A stretch of DNA of 64,000 nucleotides from an uncultured Saprospiraceae bacterium (GTDB lineage: Bacteria; Bacteroidota; Bacteroidia; Chitinophagales; Saprospiraceae), in assembly GCA_938015435.1 (NCBI GenBank), contig CALLPN010000004.1, positions 16,589 through 80,588 on the forward strand, in the 5' to 3' direction. Below are positions 34,981 to 43,393 of this stretch, one piece after another. A program made the translations under genes and the position numbers. The notes under the pieces were generated by a model. The model searched no databases. It was not told the DNA's origin and worked only from the letters and a program-made list of their open reading frames with translations. Every line of letters begins with the position of its first letter. Position 1 is the first letter of the stretch.

Positions 34981-35229
34981 ATGAGTGATTATATTCCTTT
35001 CGATTGCAATGAATACGACAAGCTAGAAATATTAGCAATGCATAAGACTGCAATCACTCTCCTACCTAATCCATATGATAACATTGAGCCTATTATCATT
35101 ACTGATCTCATCGCTAAAAATGGAGTTGAACACATGCACTTTTCAAATGGTGAAAAAATCAGATTAGATCTGATTGATGTCATAGAAGAGCATATTATTT
35201 TTCTAAAATTTAATGGAGAAGAAGAGTAA
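34981..35229 (+). CDS. Rho-binding antiterminator-like protein (Rof family)
   Basis: An 82-residue small soluble protein starting at the ATG at 34981 (MSDYIPFDCNEYDKLEIL). The pattern (Y)xPxxCxxYDxLExxxxH at the N-terminus, the middle ITDLIAKNGVEHM and the later GEKIRLDLIDVI mirror E. coli Rof. That protein binds Rho and inhibits termination. It starts 23 bp after tamL in the same direction. In Bacteroidota the role is not established, so I label it Rof-like. Confidence 0.75.
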   Translation: MSDYIPFDCNEYDKLEILAMHKTAITLLPNPYDNIEPIIITDLIAKNGVEHMHFSNGEKIRLDLIDVIEEHIIFLKFNGEEE

Positions 35230-35243
35230 TTTTGATACAAAAA

Positions 35244-35828
35244 CTACTTTGATTCATCTAAAAACAAACCTAGATAAGGAACAAATTTTTCTTTGTTTCC
35301 ATTCGTCTTAATTTTTACAGGATGAAAACTCCAAATTGGGTAATCTATAATATTTCTTAAGCTCAACTTAAAGGAGACGTGCTTTGGATAGTCATATATT
35401 TCGTAAGCTTTCAATGATGGAGTATCGAGTTTCAATGTATCGATCAGAGATTTAAACTCCACCCACCCTTCCATATTCTGCAACACTATTCTAATTCTAT
35501 TCTCCATAGCATTCCAATTGGCAATTTTATTGTCTTGTTCCGGATATAGATATTCTTGAAGTATATATTCAATAACCACTTTAATCTGCCAATCTGTATA
35601 AATTTCGGTATTCGAAAACAAGAATGCTTGATCCGATATTGCTTTCCATTGAGGCTTTCTTTCAACCAACAATTGGTTAAACTCAGACCTTAAAATACGC
35701 GGTAAAGATGGAGTACTATTGACTTGACTTTTTAAAGCATTACAGTTGTATTCCCAACCTAAGTCTAACAACCAACTTTCATCGAAAATTTGTAGCGCAT
35801 TAATTAAATTCTGATATTTATGTATCAT
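35244..35828 (-). CDS. Hypothetical protein
   Basis: A 194-residue soluble-looking protein without signal peptide, membrane segment or recognised motif. It starts MIHKYQNLINALQIFDESWL, is rich in Trp and aromatic residues (QWKAIS, NWNAMENRIRIVLQNMEGW), and ends LGLFLDESK. It is 47 bp downstream of the hydrolase-OsmC gene on the same strand, so possibly co-transcribed. Its end converges on the Rof-like gene 14 bp away. I do not recognise the family. Confidence 0.6.
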   Translation of the reverse strand: MIHKYQNLINALQIFDESWLLDLGWEYNCNALKSQVNSTPSLPRILRSEFNQLLVERKPQWKAISDQAFLFSNTEIYTDWQIKVVIEYILQEYLYPEQDNKIANWNAMENRIRIVLQNMEGWVEFKSLIDTLKLDTPSLKAYEIYDYPKHVSFKLSLRNIIDYPIWSFHPVKIKTNGNKEKFVPYLGLFLDESK

Positions 35829-35875
35829 GCTCGTCGATAATAATTCTGCAATTAAAAATCCTCAGCCCTCCAAAC

Positions 35876-37087
35876 TTAATCCATCAAACTACTATTAAAT
35901 TCCACTCCTTTTTTTAACGTCCTATGTACTGGACATCTTGAAGCAATCTCAAGTAGCCTTTCTCTTTGTTCTTGAGTAAGATCACCTTTGAGTTCTATTA
36001 CTTTATCTACCTGGTGAAGCATCCGCTCTTCTGTACTACAGGCCTCACAGTCTTCCTTATACGACCTATTATACGATAGGTGTACTTTGGCTTCTTGAAG
36101 GTCCCATTTTTTTCTGCGAGCATACATCTGCATGGTCATAACAGTACAAGCGCCTAATGCCGAATTCAGTAATTCATAAGGCGATGGGCCGAAATCTTGT
36201 CCTCCTAGTTCTTCTGATTCGTCTGCTATAATACCGTGTGATCCTGCTTTGATCTCAGTAGTAAATCCATCGTCTCCTAATCTAGCTACTACTTGCTTAT
36301 GAGTGGAAAGTTCCTTCTGTATTTTTCTATCTATATACCTCATCACCCAACTAGATATGACATTACCGGCATAAAATGCATCATCCTTATTGGTAAGCAT
36401 ATGATCAGCATTATTAAGCGTAACAAAACTTTTAGGATGATAAGCCGCTTTATAGATCTGAGCTGCATTATCAATTTCCACCACTCTATCTTGAGGAGAG
36501 TGCATTACCATAAGCGCTTTTTTCATATCCTTCAATACTTGAAACATGTTCTTTGACTTCAAATCTTCTAGAAAGTGCTTTTTTATTGTATACTTCCTGC
36601 CTCCAATATCTACTTGGGCTTTACCCGTGGCTTCTATCTCTTCTAATCCACTTTCCAAAAGATGGGTGACATGCTCCGGCTCTGAAGGCGTACCGATCGT
36701 AACCACAGCATTTATACTATCTACTTTGGCTGCGGCAAATATAGATGCCGCTCCACCTAGACTATGTCCTATAATTATCTTAGGAGCTTCGTGATTATCT
36801 TTGAGGTAATCACATGCTGCGATGACATCTTCAACATTCGAAGTGAAATTAGTATCCGAAAAATCGCCCTCACTATCTCCTAATCCTGTAAAATCGAATC
36901 TAAGTACTGCAATACCATTCAGGGTTAGTGATCTGCTTATATTTCGGGTCGCTTTAAGACTTTTACTCCCTGTAAAAGCATGAGCAAATACAGCGTAAGC
37001 GTCTGGCTCTCCTAGTAGAGGAAGTTCAAGTTTGGCTGAAAGTTCGTATCCGTTACTATTGGTAAAGTTTACTTTTTTAGATGGCAT
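35876..37087 (-). CDS. Alpha/beta hydrolase-OsmC fusion protein
   Basis: A 403-residue cytosolic fusion. Residues 1-250 are an alpha/beta hydrolase with the nucleophile elbow GHSLGGAAS, an acid in HSPQDRVVEI and a final His in NNADHMLTN. Residues of about 265-400 are an OsmC/Ohr domain with GPSPYELLNSALGACTVMTM (Cys) and CPVHRTLKKG (second Cys), the two redox cysteines of peroxide-reducing OsmC. The fusion type is known in other Gram-negatives as a bifunctional hydrolase/OsmC protein. The product could link ester hydrolysis and organic peroxide defence, but substrates are not known. Confidence 0.9.
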   Translation of the reverse strand: MPSKKVNFTNSNGYELSAKLELPLLGEPDAYAVFAHAFTGSKSLKATRNISRSLTLNGIAVLRFDFTGLGDSEGDFSDTNFTSNVEDVIAACDYLKDNHEAPKIIIGHSLGGAASIFAAAKVDSINAVVTIGTPSEPEHVTHLLESGLEEIEATGKAQVDIGGRKYTIKKHFLEDLKSKNMFQVLKDMKKALMVMHSPQDRVVEIDNAAQIYKAAYHPKSFVTLNNADHMLTNKDDAFYAGNVISSWVMRYIDRKIQKELSTHKQVVARLGDDGFTTEIKAGSHGIIADESEELGGQDFGPSPYELLNSALGACTVMTMQMYARRKKWDLQEAKVHLSYNRSYKEDCEACSTEERMLHQVDKVIELKGDLTQEQRERLLEIASRCPVHRTLKKGVEFNSSLMD

Positions 37088-37292
37088 AAGATGACATTAT
37101 ATTTTGCTTCTTCGCAATATAAGAAAAGGCAATGATATAGAAAGGTCATTTCCAACATCTCAATTATGACATCAGCAAATCATCGACTTGGACGAACAAG
37201 AACCATACTCACAGTAAAAAAGAATCATCCCTATTAAATCAATACATCACCAATCTGATTACGATTACTCATCTGTGATTCCACTCTCCTAG

Positions 37293-40200
37293 TTACTTAA
37301 TCTTTACTACTCCTTTGATCAAGACATTACCGGTTCCAGATATAGCCCTAGGTATTCCATTCTCTTTATTATTATCAAGAATGAGATCCTTCAAAATGAG
37401 TTCACCTTGATTATAGACCGCGCCACCATTAGTCACCGCGCTACCCTCTAACAATCGCATTGTTTCTAGGCTTAATACTCCACTATTTCCTACTTCAAAA
37501 ATGGCATTTTGATTACTTCCACTTATATAAGTACCATGAACTGTCATCCCTTCTATATGAACCGTCTTATTAACGAATATTTCGCTTGTAAGAAAAATAG
37601 TATCTCCAATAAGACCTGGATCAAATGTAATAGTATCTGCAGAACAACCATTATCAAGTACTTGTCTGAGTGAACCTAATCCATCATTTGCAGCTGTAAA
37701 TACTCTAGAACTTTCATAAATAAGTGTCTTACTGAGCATCACTTCATCTGTACCATCAGAAACCGTCACACTATACGTAGTTGCTGGAAGATTATTCATC
37801 GTTGCTGTAGTCTCACCATTAGACCAATTGTACGTATAAGCATAATTACCATTAGAAGGCGTCACAGACATTGAACCATTTGTTTCTCCTGCGCAAGTTG
37901 GGTATACATAATCCAAGGTTGCAGATAAAGGTGCTACACAAAACTCCAATGTTTCCGTAGTGATATCACATACATTAAGTAATTCCATACCAGAATTTTG
38001 ATCTATAAACTTAACAAAGCCCATTGGAGCAGAATATGAAGCACATAATCCATCTCCGAAAGAATCGACTATAGTTAATGTATAGCATCCATCAGAAAGG
38101 CAAAATATATCTCTATGGAAAGTTCCTACACCTTCACCATCAAAATTTCTTGATGCTACTAAGACCCCATTTTCATCTATTATATTATACGATACCTCTT
38201 GCGGAGATTGATCCAGTTGTACGTCTAAAATAAATGATCTTTCTGTACAGACAGCAGCAATATCATCAACTTCAAAAGTCTCAACAATTTCGCAAGACAT
38301 TCCATCAGTAGCGGTTACCATATAAGTACCCGCTGCAAGTCCATTGGCAAAACTACCTGTTGCACCGTTTGACCAATTGAATGTGAATGGTCCTTGACCA
38401 CCACTACTTGTTACGGTCGCACTTCCATTAGCACCTCCTTCTGCAGATGTAACAGTTACATCTAATACTGCTGCCGAAGGTGATGATATAAAAAAGTATT
38501 TTCGACGGGTATGATTTCCATCAGAAACATCACAATAATATGTTCCGCTAGCGAGGCCGGTTTTTACATTCAAGTTACCACCAGTAGACCAGGCATAAGT
38601 ATAGCTTCCAGATCCACCTGTAGCTATTACTGTACAGATTCCATCTGTACCATTAGAACATAAAACATCCGTAGAACTGCTAGTAACTTGAAAAGTATTG
38701 GGAGCTACTAATAGTTTCGTAGGCGTATCCAGTCTGCCAGTAACGCTGAATTGATCTGTTGTAGCAGTTGCAATATTCGGAATATATTTATTTAATCCTT
38801 CAATAAATACATCATCAATATACCATCCATTACCTCCAACATATCGATCACAATTCATAAGGAATCTTACCAAAGCTAATTGACCATTGTATGGAGAAAG
38901 GTCGATCTCTGATGTAATGAATCCACCACTATTTCCACTGAAGCCTGGCGTCGAATTAAATATAGTATTGTTATATCCATTTGTCACAAAATCATCTCCA
39001 AGGTCTATCCATGATTTACCATTATCTAATGATATTTCTACAAGTCCACCATCCCAAGATTCTTCAGTGTCGTAAAAATGTGTGAATACTAATTTTGAAT
39101 TTTCGCCAATCCCTAGGTGCAGAGCATATTGCAAAGAAGCAGAACCTGCAGTAGAACCATCGATAGCCTTCCATGATTTATTTCCACTATACGCTGTGGT
39201 ACTTTGTCTTACCCAATACGTACTTCCAAAATATTCTCTTTCCCAATTGGCAGAGGCCGAACTTGTTTCATGATTATCAAATATATCATCCACTATTGGA
39301 TCCATATCACTGTCAACAGTTACTTGTAATATATAAGATACTTCTTCATCTGAACCTATATTCGTAGCTGGCCAAATTACATCCTCACCAGATTCTATTC
39401 CAAAATTGGACGCCGAAAGAAATGTCGTATTCTCTGGTAAATCATCCACTACTACAAGATTAGTTTGATCTTCTGTATGTAGGTTAGTCGTCGATAGTGT
39501 GTATGTAATTGTTCCTCCCGGCAACACTTCCGTATCCGCGGTAGTTTTAAGTAATTCTAAGGTGCAGTTGGGTGGAAGATCAAAAGCTTCTGTACCATCC
39601 GACCTACTGCTACTCGAACCTTGTGAAGCCGAATATCCAAGACCTCTATTAGCAAATACTTCCCATATCTTACAAACATTAGCACCACCATTTATAGCTT
39701 CATCTGCGGCTAAAATTGCATCTCTTCCATCTACAAAACCTGGACTACATGGTTGTAATTTAAGCGCTTCTATTACAAGCTCCATCGCCATATTGTTTCC
39801 TCCAGTTCCGTTGTATAAGTCTTCATCAAAACCATATTCGTCGACCATCATCCAACTCATATCCCATAGCATAGTACACCATACAGAGCCCAAACCATGA
39901 GGAACAGAAACACCACTAAAAGAAGACGCATAAGTCATCGGATTAGTTGACATATCTGTAGTATATGGGTAAGGTCTAATTCCAGGCCCATCTACTCCTT
40001 GGTTAAATAAATAAGTACCGATAGGGCGATTATCAGTTTCGTTGTCTCCGACTTCCATTGTCATCATAAGACCAAACCAATCTGACCACCCTTCTCCCAT
40101 TTGCTCTTCATTACCAAGACATCCTGATGCCGCTGGACCACCAGTAAGTCTATTAGAAATCCCATGTCCATATTCGTGAACGATTACAGCATTATCAAAA

Positions 40201-41483
40201 TTTCCATCTCTCGAATTACAGAGATACATCTGCATTCTTGGATTACTTCCATCTGGTGGTGTTGACATATTAGCATTACATGTACCCGTTCCATCTTGAG
40301 CTTCAGCTTGTACATAGTCACTGCCATTACCTCCGATTCCATTATTGTTTTCTTCTTGAAAATTTCCAGAAGCTTCATCAAATCCGTAATTATACCAGAT
40401 ATCGTGAATCACATTATTCCAATAAAACAAGTTTGTAATCGCTGGCATTGGTAAATTGGATGGAGCTGTAGTTTCATCCCATGCGAAATCAAAATCAAGA
40501 TTCACACCACCGTTAGCTCTATCAGAATTTCCACCAGAAGGAGTGTTCGATGAGTTAGCATCTAGGTAGGCATCAACATTATTCCCTTTAGTTACTGTGT
40601 AGTCTCCACCATTCATATGATGCCAACCGTTTGGAGATGCTAGTTGATTTTCTAACCAAGGTTTCACTTCGATAGTTCTTGATCCATGACTCGGACTTTC
40701 TACTGGAAAAGCAAATACATTATAACTACTATCAACGGTCATCGAGGATGGCATCTTATTAGTTTCACTAACCTCTCTATTAAGATGATGACCATGATTA
40801 TGATTGTGATTGTGATTGTGATCATGAAGAACATGTCCTTCATCACCTGTATTGCATTCTACTGTCCAATTATCTTCATGAATGATATCCCCTGTTTGAG
40901 CATCGACAAAGTAATTTTTCCAATTTCCTGATTGTTTTTCATCGATTTCGATACTCCATACATATCTTAAATCGGCTTTTTCTAAGAGATACAATTTAAG
41001 TTTTACAATTACATTATTGTAAGCAATTGAAGGAGCCTCAAGTGTAGTTAATTTATTGGCTTCTGATGAAGTAGATACTACTTTTATACTCTCAGTTTCT
41101 ACACCTTCTCTAATAGCCCATTCAGCTAATATTGATTCTGGTTGTATAGATATAGTATTAGAAATATCAGAATTCGATAGAAAAGAATGTAGGGTATTAT
41201 CTACCCTTACATTTTTTCCAGCGTTTGTATGAATAGCAGCATAACTATTATAAACTTCCAAATTCTCTACCGCTCTTTTAGCATAAATATGCCTTATTCC
41301 TTTGGAAGAATAATCATCTGTAATGATGATATCGTCAGTAGTTAATTCACTCACATTATCTATTTGATTCAATAATAATTGATCAACAGACTGAGCAAAA
41401 ACTGTATTCGGAAATAAGAATACAGTGAGACACAGGGTCGCTGAGATTACCCAGACGCGCTGGGTTGTTCGGTTGGTATCCAT
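37293..41483 (-). CDS. Secreted M36 (fungalysin-type) metalloprotease with SprB-like repeats
   Basis: A 1396-residue secreted zinc protease. It has a signal peptide, an FTP-type propeptide (about 60-200), and a His-rich patch DHNHNHNHNHGHH (about 220-233). The catalytic M36 domain has HEYGHGISN (zinc ligands 436 and 440) and the third-ligand region MGEGWSDWFGL. Further on come DUF11-like and MAM/immune-inhibitor-like modules, then SprB-type PKD repeats (GGSGSYTYAWSTG, GGQGPFTFNWSNGATG, YTYNWSNGET). The C-terminus (SGTGNVLIKGVVKIK) is not a standard type IX tail, but ends like other right-handed helical surface proteins. It is monocistronic. Confidence 0.88.
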   Translation of the reverse strand: MDTNRTTQRVWVISATLCLTVFLFPNTVFAQSVDQLLLNQIDNVSELTTDDIIITDDYSSKGIRHIYAKRAVENLEVYNSYAAIHTNAGKNVRVDNTLHSFLSNSDISNTISIQPESILAEWAIREGVETESIKVVSTSSEANKLTTLEAPSIAYNNVIVKLKLYLLEKADLRYVWSIEIDEKQSGNWKNYFVDAQTGDIIHEDNWTVECNTGDEGHVLHDHNHNHNHNHGHHLNREVSETNKMPSSMTVDSSYNVFAFPVESPSHGSRTIEVKPWLENQLASPNGWHHMNGGDYTVTKGNNVDAYLDANSSNTPSGGNSDRANGGVNLDFDFAWDETTAPSNLPMPAITNLFYWNNVIHDIWYNYGFDEASGNFQEENNNGIGGNGSDYVQAEAQDGTGTCNANMSTPPDGSNPRMQMYLCNSRDGNFDNAVIVHEYGHGISNRLTGGPAASGCLGNEEQMGEGWSDWFGLMMTMEVGDNETDNRPIGTYLFNQGVDGPGIRPYPYTTDMSTNPMTYASSFSGVSVPHGLGSVWCTMLWDMSWMMVDEYGFDEDLYNGTGGNNMAMELVIEALKLQPCSPGFVDGRDAILAADEAINGGANVCKIWEVFANRGLGYSASQGSSSSRSDGTEAFDLPPNCTLELLKTTADTEVLPGGTITYTLSTTNLHTEDQTNLVVVDDLPENTTFLSASNFGIESGEDVIWPATNIGSDEEVSYILQVTVDSDMDPIVDDIFDNHETSSASANWEREYFGSTYWVRQSTTAYSGNKSWKAIDGSTAGSASLQYALHLGIGENSKLVFTHFYDTEESWDGGLVEISLDNGKSWIDLGDDFVTNGYNNTIFNSTPGFSGNSGGFITSEIDLSPYNGQLALVRFLMNCDRYVGGNGWYIDDVFIEGLNKYIPNIATATTDQFSVTGRLDTPTKLLVAPNTFQVTSSSTDVLCSNGTDGICTVIATGGSGSYTYAWSTGGNLNVKTGLASGTYYCDVSDGNHTRRKYFFISSPSAAVLDVTVTSAEGGANGSATVTSSGGQGPFTFNWSNGATGSFANGLAAGTYMVTATDGMSCEIVETFEVDDIAAVCTERSFILDVQLDQSPQEVSYNIIDENGVLVASRNFDGEGVGTFHRDIFCLSDGCYTLTIVDSFGDGLCASYSAPMGFVKFIDQNSGMELLNVCDITTETLEFCVAPLSATLDYVYPTCAGETNGSMSVTPSNGNYAYTYNWSNGETTATMNNLPATTYSVTVSDGTDEVMLSKTLIYESSRVFTAANDGLGSLRQVLDNGCSADTITFDPGLIGDTIFLTSEIFVNKTVHIEGMTVHGTYISGSNQNAIFEVGNSGVLSLETMRLLEGSAVTNGGAVYNQGELILKDLILDNNKENGIPRAISGTGNVLIKGVVKIK

Positions 41484-41565
41484 ACAATAAATTAATTCCT
41501 AGTTATAGAATTATAGAGTGGAAAAGTAATAAAAAATGACACCTATTATTTCCGATACCCCTACT

Positions 41566-42000
41566 TCAACCTAGTTTTTTATTCATTTTGTAATGTAGTA
41601 TACCAACTTCTAGGAATGATTTACCAGATATCGTGTAATTCAATCGCTTATAAAACTCCACTGCCGTCTCTCTAGCGTGCAATTCAAATTGATTATAGCC
41701 TTCCCTCAACGCTATTGCTTCCGCAGATGTAACTAAATAGGTACCTATTCCTTGGCCTTGACAATTGGGATTAACTGCTACTTGTCTCATCTTTAGTATA
41801 TCCGTAGTGATAGGCTTGAGTGTAAGGACACCTACGATCTGATTATAGTCATCAAAGCAAGCGACATGGTACGAATCATACTCTTGGGCGATATCCTCTA
41901 GTTGAAACACCATATTCAGCGGCTGACGCAATACTAGATCCCTAAGCTTAATTGCCATATCAAAATCAGGAGTTGCAAACCCAATAAGTCGAGTATACAT
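41566..42000 (-). CDS. GNAT-family N-acetyltransferase
   Basis: A 144-residue acyl-CoA-dependent transferase. The N-terminal IKLRDLVLRQPLNMVF, the acetyl-CoA loop MRQVAVNPNCQGQGIGTYLV, and HARETAVEFYKRLNYT are standard for the small ElaA-like GNAT subgroup. I used the ATG at 42000 (MYTRLIGFATPDFD), as starts at 42060 or 42090 would overlap the DUF4249 gene and add residues not typical of the family. Substrate unknown. It lies 37 bp after the DUF4249 gene. Confidence 0.82.
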   Translation of the reverse strand: MYTRLIGFATPDFDMAIKLRDLVLRQPLNMVFQLEDIAQEYDSYHVACFDDYNQIVGVLTLKPITTDILKMRQVAVNPNCQGQGIGTYLVTSAEAIALREGYNQFELHARETAVEFYKRLNYTISGKSFLEVGILHYKMNKKLG

Positions 42001-42037
42001 AGAATGAAAATAATTTGATGTAAAAAGAGGTAAATGA

Positions 42038-42934
42038 TTAGAGCTGAATAATTTGCTCATTGTAGCCCGCAAAGATTCCAAAGCCACCATTGATATTGCT
42101 ATGATATTCTGTAGATAATATCACACTACTATCATTTTCTTTAGTACGTCTAAGTTGTTCTAAAGAAAGTAGATTCTTATAATAATCAGACGAAGCACTG
42201 ATTACTTTTAGATAAGCCTCTAGTGATAGCGTAGGCTGATCTGGATTTTCTGGATCTGAATTTTGAGCAGCTTGATCAAATATGAAAGATAAGCCTGTAC
42301 TGAGATCCATTTCTTGGATAAACAACTTGGACCACTTTCCGTTATCCTGCACAGATTCGATTGGACTTAAAGTCTGTAGGACATTAGTAATAATATCTGT
42401 CCCATTGGGTGAAGAATTACCGTCGAACGGATCATCTTGCAATATTTCCCAAATATAGTAGTTGTCTGTATCTTCAGAATCTTTAATTTCAAAATCTACT
42501 TGCACCGTTTCGGCATCGCCATCTTCAACTAAAGAACTGGTCACATTTTCAATTATAGCTTGAGTTGGTATTCTGCTTGATGCAGTAATCAGGGGATACC
42601 CTTCTACTTTGACTTCTATTCTATATTCTTGGTTTGCTATTGGAAAGATGGAAGTTTTGTAATTCCCATCACTTTCATATTCAGGTGTAAATAAATAAAC
42701 ACCGTCACCCCTTAGCACTCTGATTTCAGCATTTTCGATCCAATAGTTAGAGTTATCTAGGTCCAATACATTTTGTGAATAACTCAAATTAACTTCAAAT
42801 TCCTTGTTGGGAGAAAATGTTGAATTTACTACTACATATCGTTCTGCCTCAATATATTCTATAAGAAATTCCTTTTCGCAAGAAGTTGATGCGAAACAAA
42901 AAAGAATTAGTGATATGTATGTTAGAATTCTCAA
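42038..42934 (-). CDS. DUF4249 lipoprotein of the TonB receptor system
   Basis: A 298-residue outer-membrane lipoprotein (signal MRILTYISLILFCFASTSCE with a lipobox Cys near 19). The start codon is TTG, preceded by TATCTTTA, near-consensus for a -7 box at 42952-42959. DUF4249 features are visible: ERYVVVNSTFSPNKEFEVNL, IENAEIRV, YRIEVKVEGYPLITASSRIP. This family accompanies TonB-dependent receptors with STN/FecR regulation in Bacteroidota. It lies downstream of the receptor, separated by 459 bp that hold a small ORF. Its own near-promoter suggests partly separate control. Confidence 0.85.
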   Translation of the reverse strand: MRILTYISLILFCFASTSCEKEFLIEYIEAERYVVVNSTFSPNKEFEVNLSYSQNVLDLDNSNYWIENAEIRVLRGDGVYLFTPEYESDGNYKTSIFPIANQEYRIEVKVEGYPLITASSRIPTQAIIENVTSSLVEDGDAETVQVDFEIKDSEDTDNYYIWEILQDDPFDGNSSPNGTDIITNVLQTLSPIESVQDNGKWSKLFIQEMDLSTGLSFIFDQAAQNSDPENPDQPTLSLEAYLKVISASSDYYKNLLSLEQLRRTKENDSSVILSTEYHSNINGGFGIFAGYNEQIIQL

Positions 42935-43098
42935 TAGTTCATATTATGCTCTAAAGATAATCATAACAGACTGATATTCAAAGCCCCATCGGAAGTATAC
43001 TGCAATCAAAATTTTATTTCACCGACACTTTAACTACTCAACACAGCCATATAATAAAAGGTGAAATCGACAAATACAGAAATATAATTTCATTAGAT

Positions 43099-43278
43099 TC
43101 AATTGAAGTCCAAGTTAGAGAAAGCATGTTGGGAATCAAAAGCTTGATATGTTGCCAATTGTCTCACTAGCTGATCTTCCAGTGGAAGTAAAAAGGGTGA
43201 AGAACTTAAATAAGATGATGCCGAATCACCTGTCACATTTTTTTTACTAACTGAAGAACAGTCCAAAGTATGTTTCAT
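43099..43278 (-). CDS. 59-residue hypothetical protein between TonB receptor and DUF4249 genes
   Basis: ATG (complement of 43276-43278) to TGA encodes 59 residues. It begins MKHTLDCSSVSKKNVTGDSA, has a Ser-rich region, and ends FDSQHAFSNLDFN. It lacks a signal peptide and membrane segment. It has the same orientation as both neighbours and is 115 bp past the receptor stop, so it could be part of the transport cassette. No family is recognised. It might also be a chance ORF. Confidence 0.38.
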   Translation of the reverse strand: MKHTLDCSSVSKKNVTGDSASSYLSSSPFLLPLEDQLVRQLATYQAFDSQHAFSNLDFN

Positions 43279-43393
43279 GATATTTGCTCGATTATAGATC
43301 GTACTATTATAAAACGATGGACAATTAAACTCTCCCTACTCTGCCGCAGTATTTTTTATAATTAAACAACTACAAGCAGTTTTCACTTTTACC

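Noticed and set aside
38887..40931. Plus-strand frames of 62-133 residues opposite the M36 protease
   Set aside because: Antisense of repetitive coding sequence; no signal or motif.
42001..42090. Longer N-terminus for the GNAT protein
   Set aside because: It would overlap the DUF4249 gene and add residues not seen in the family.
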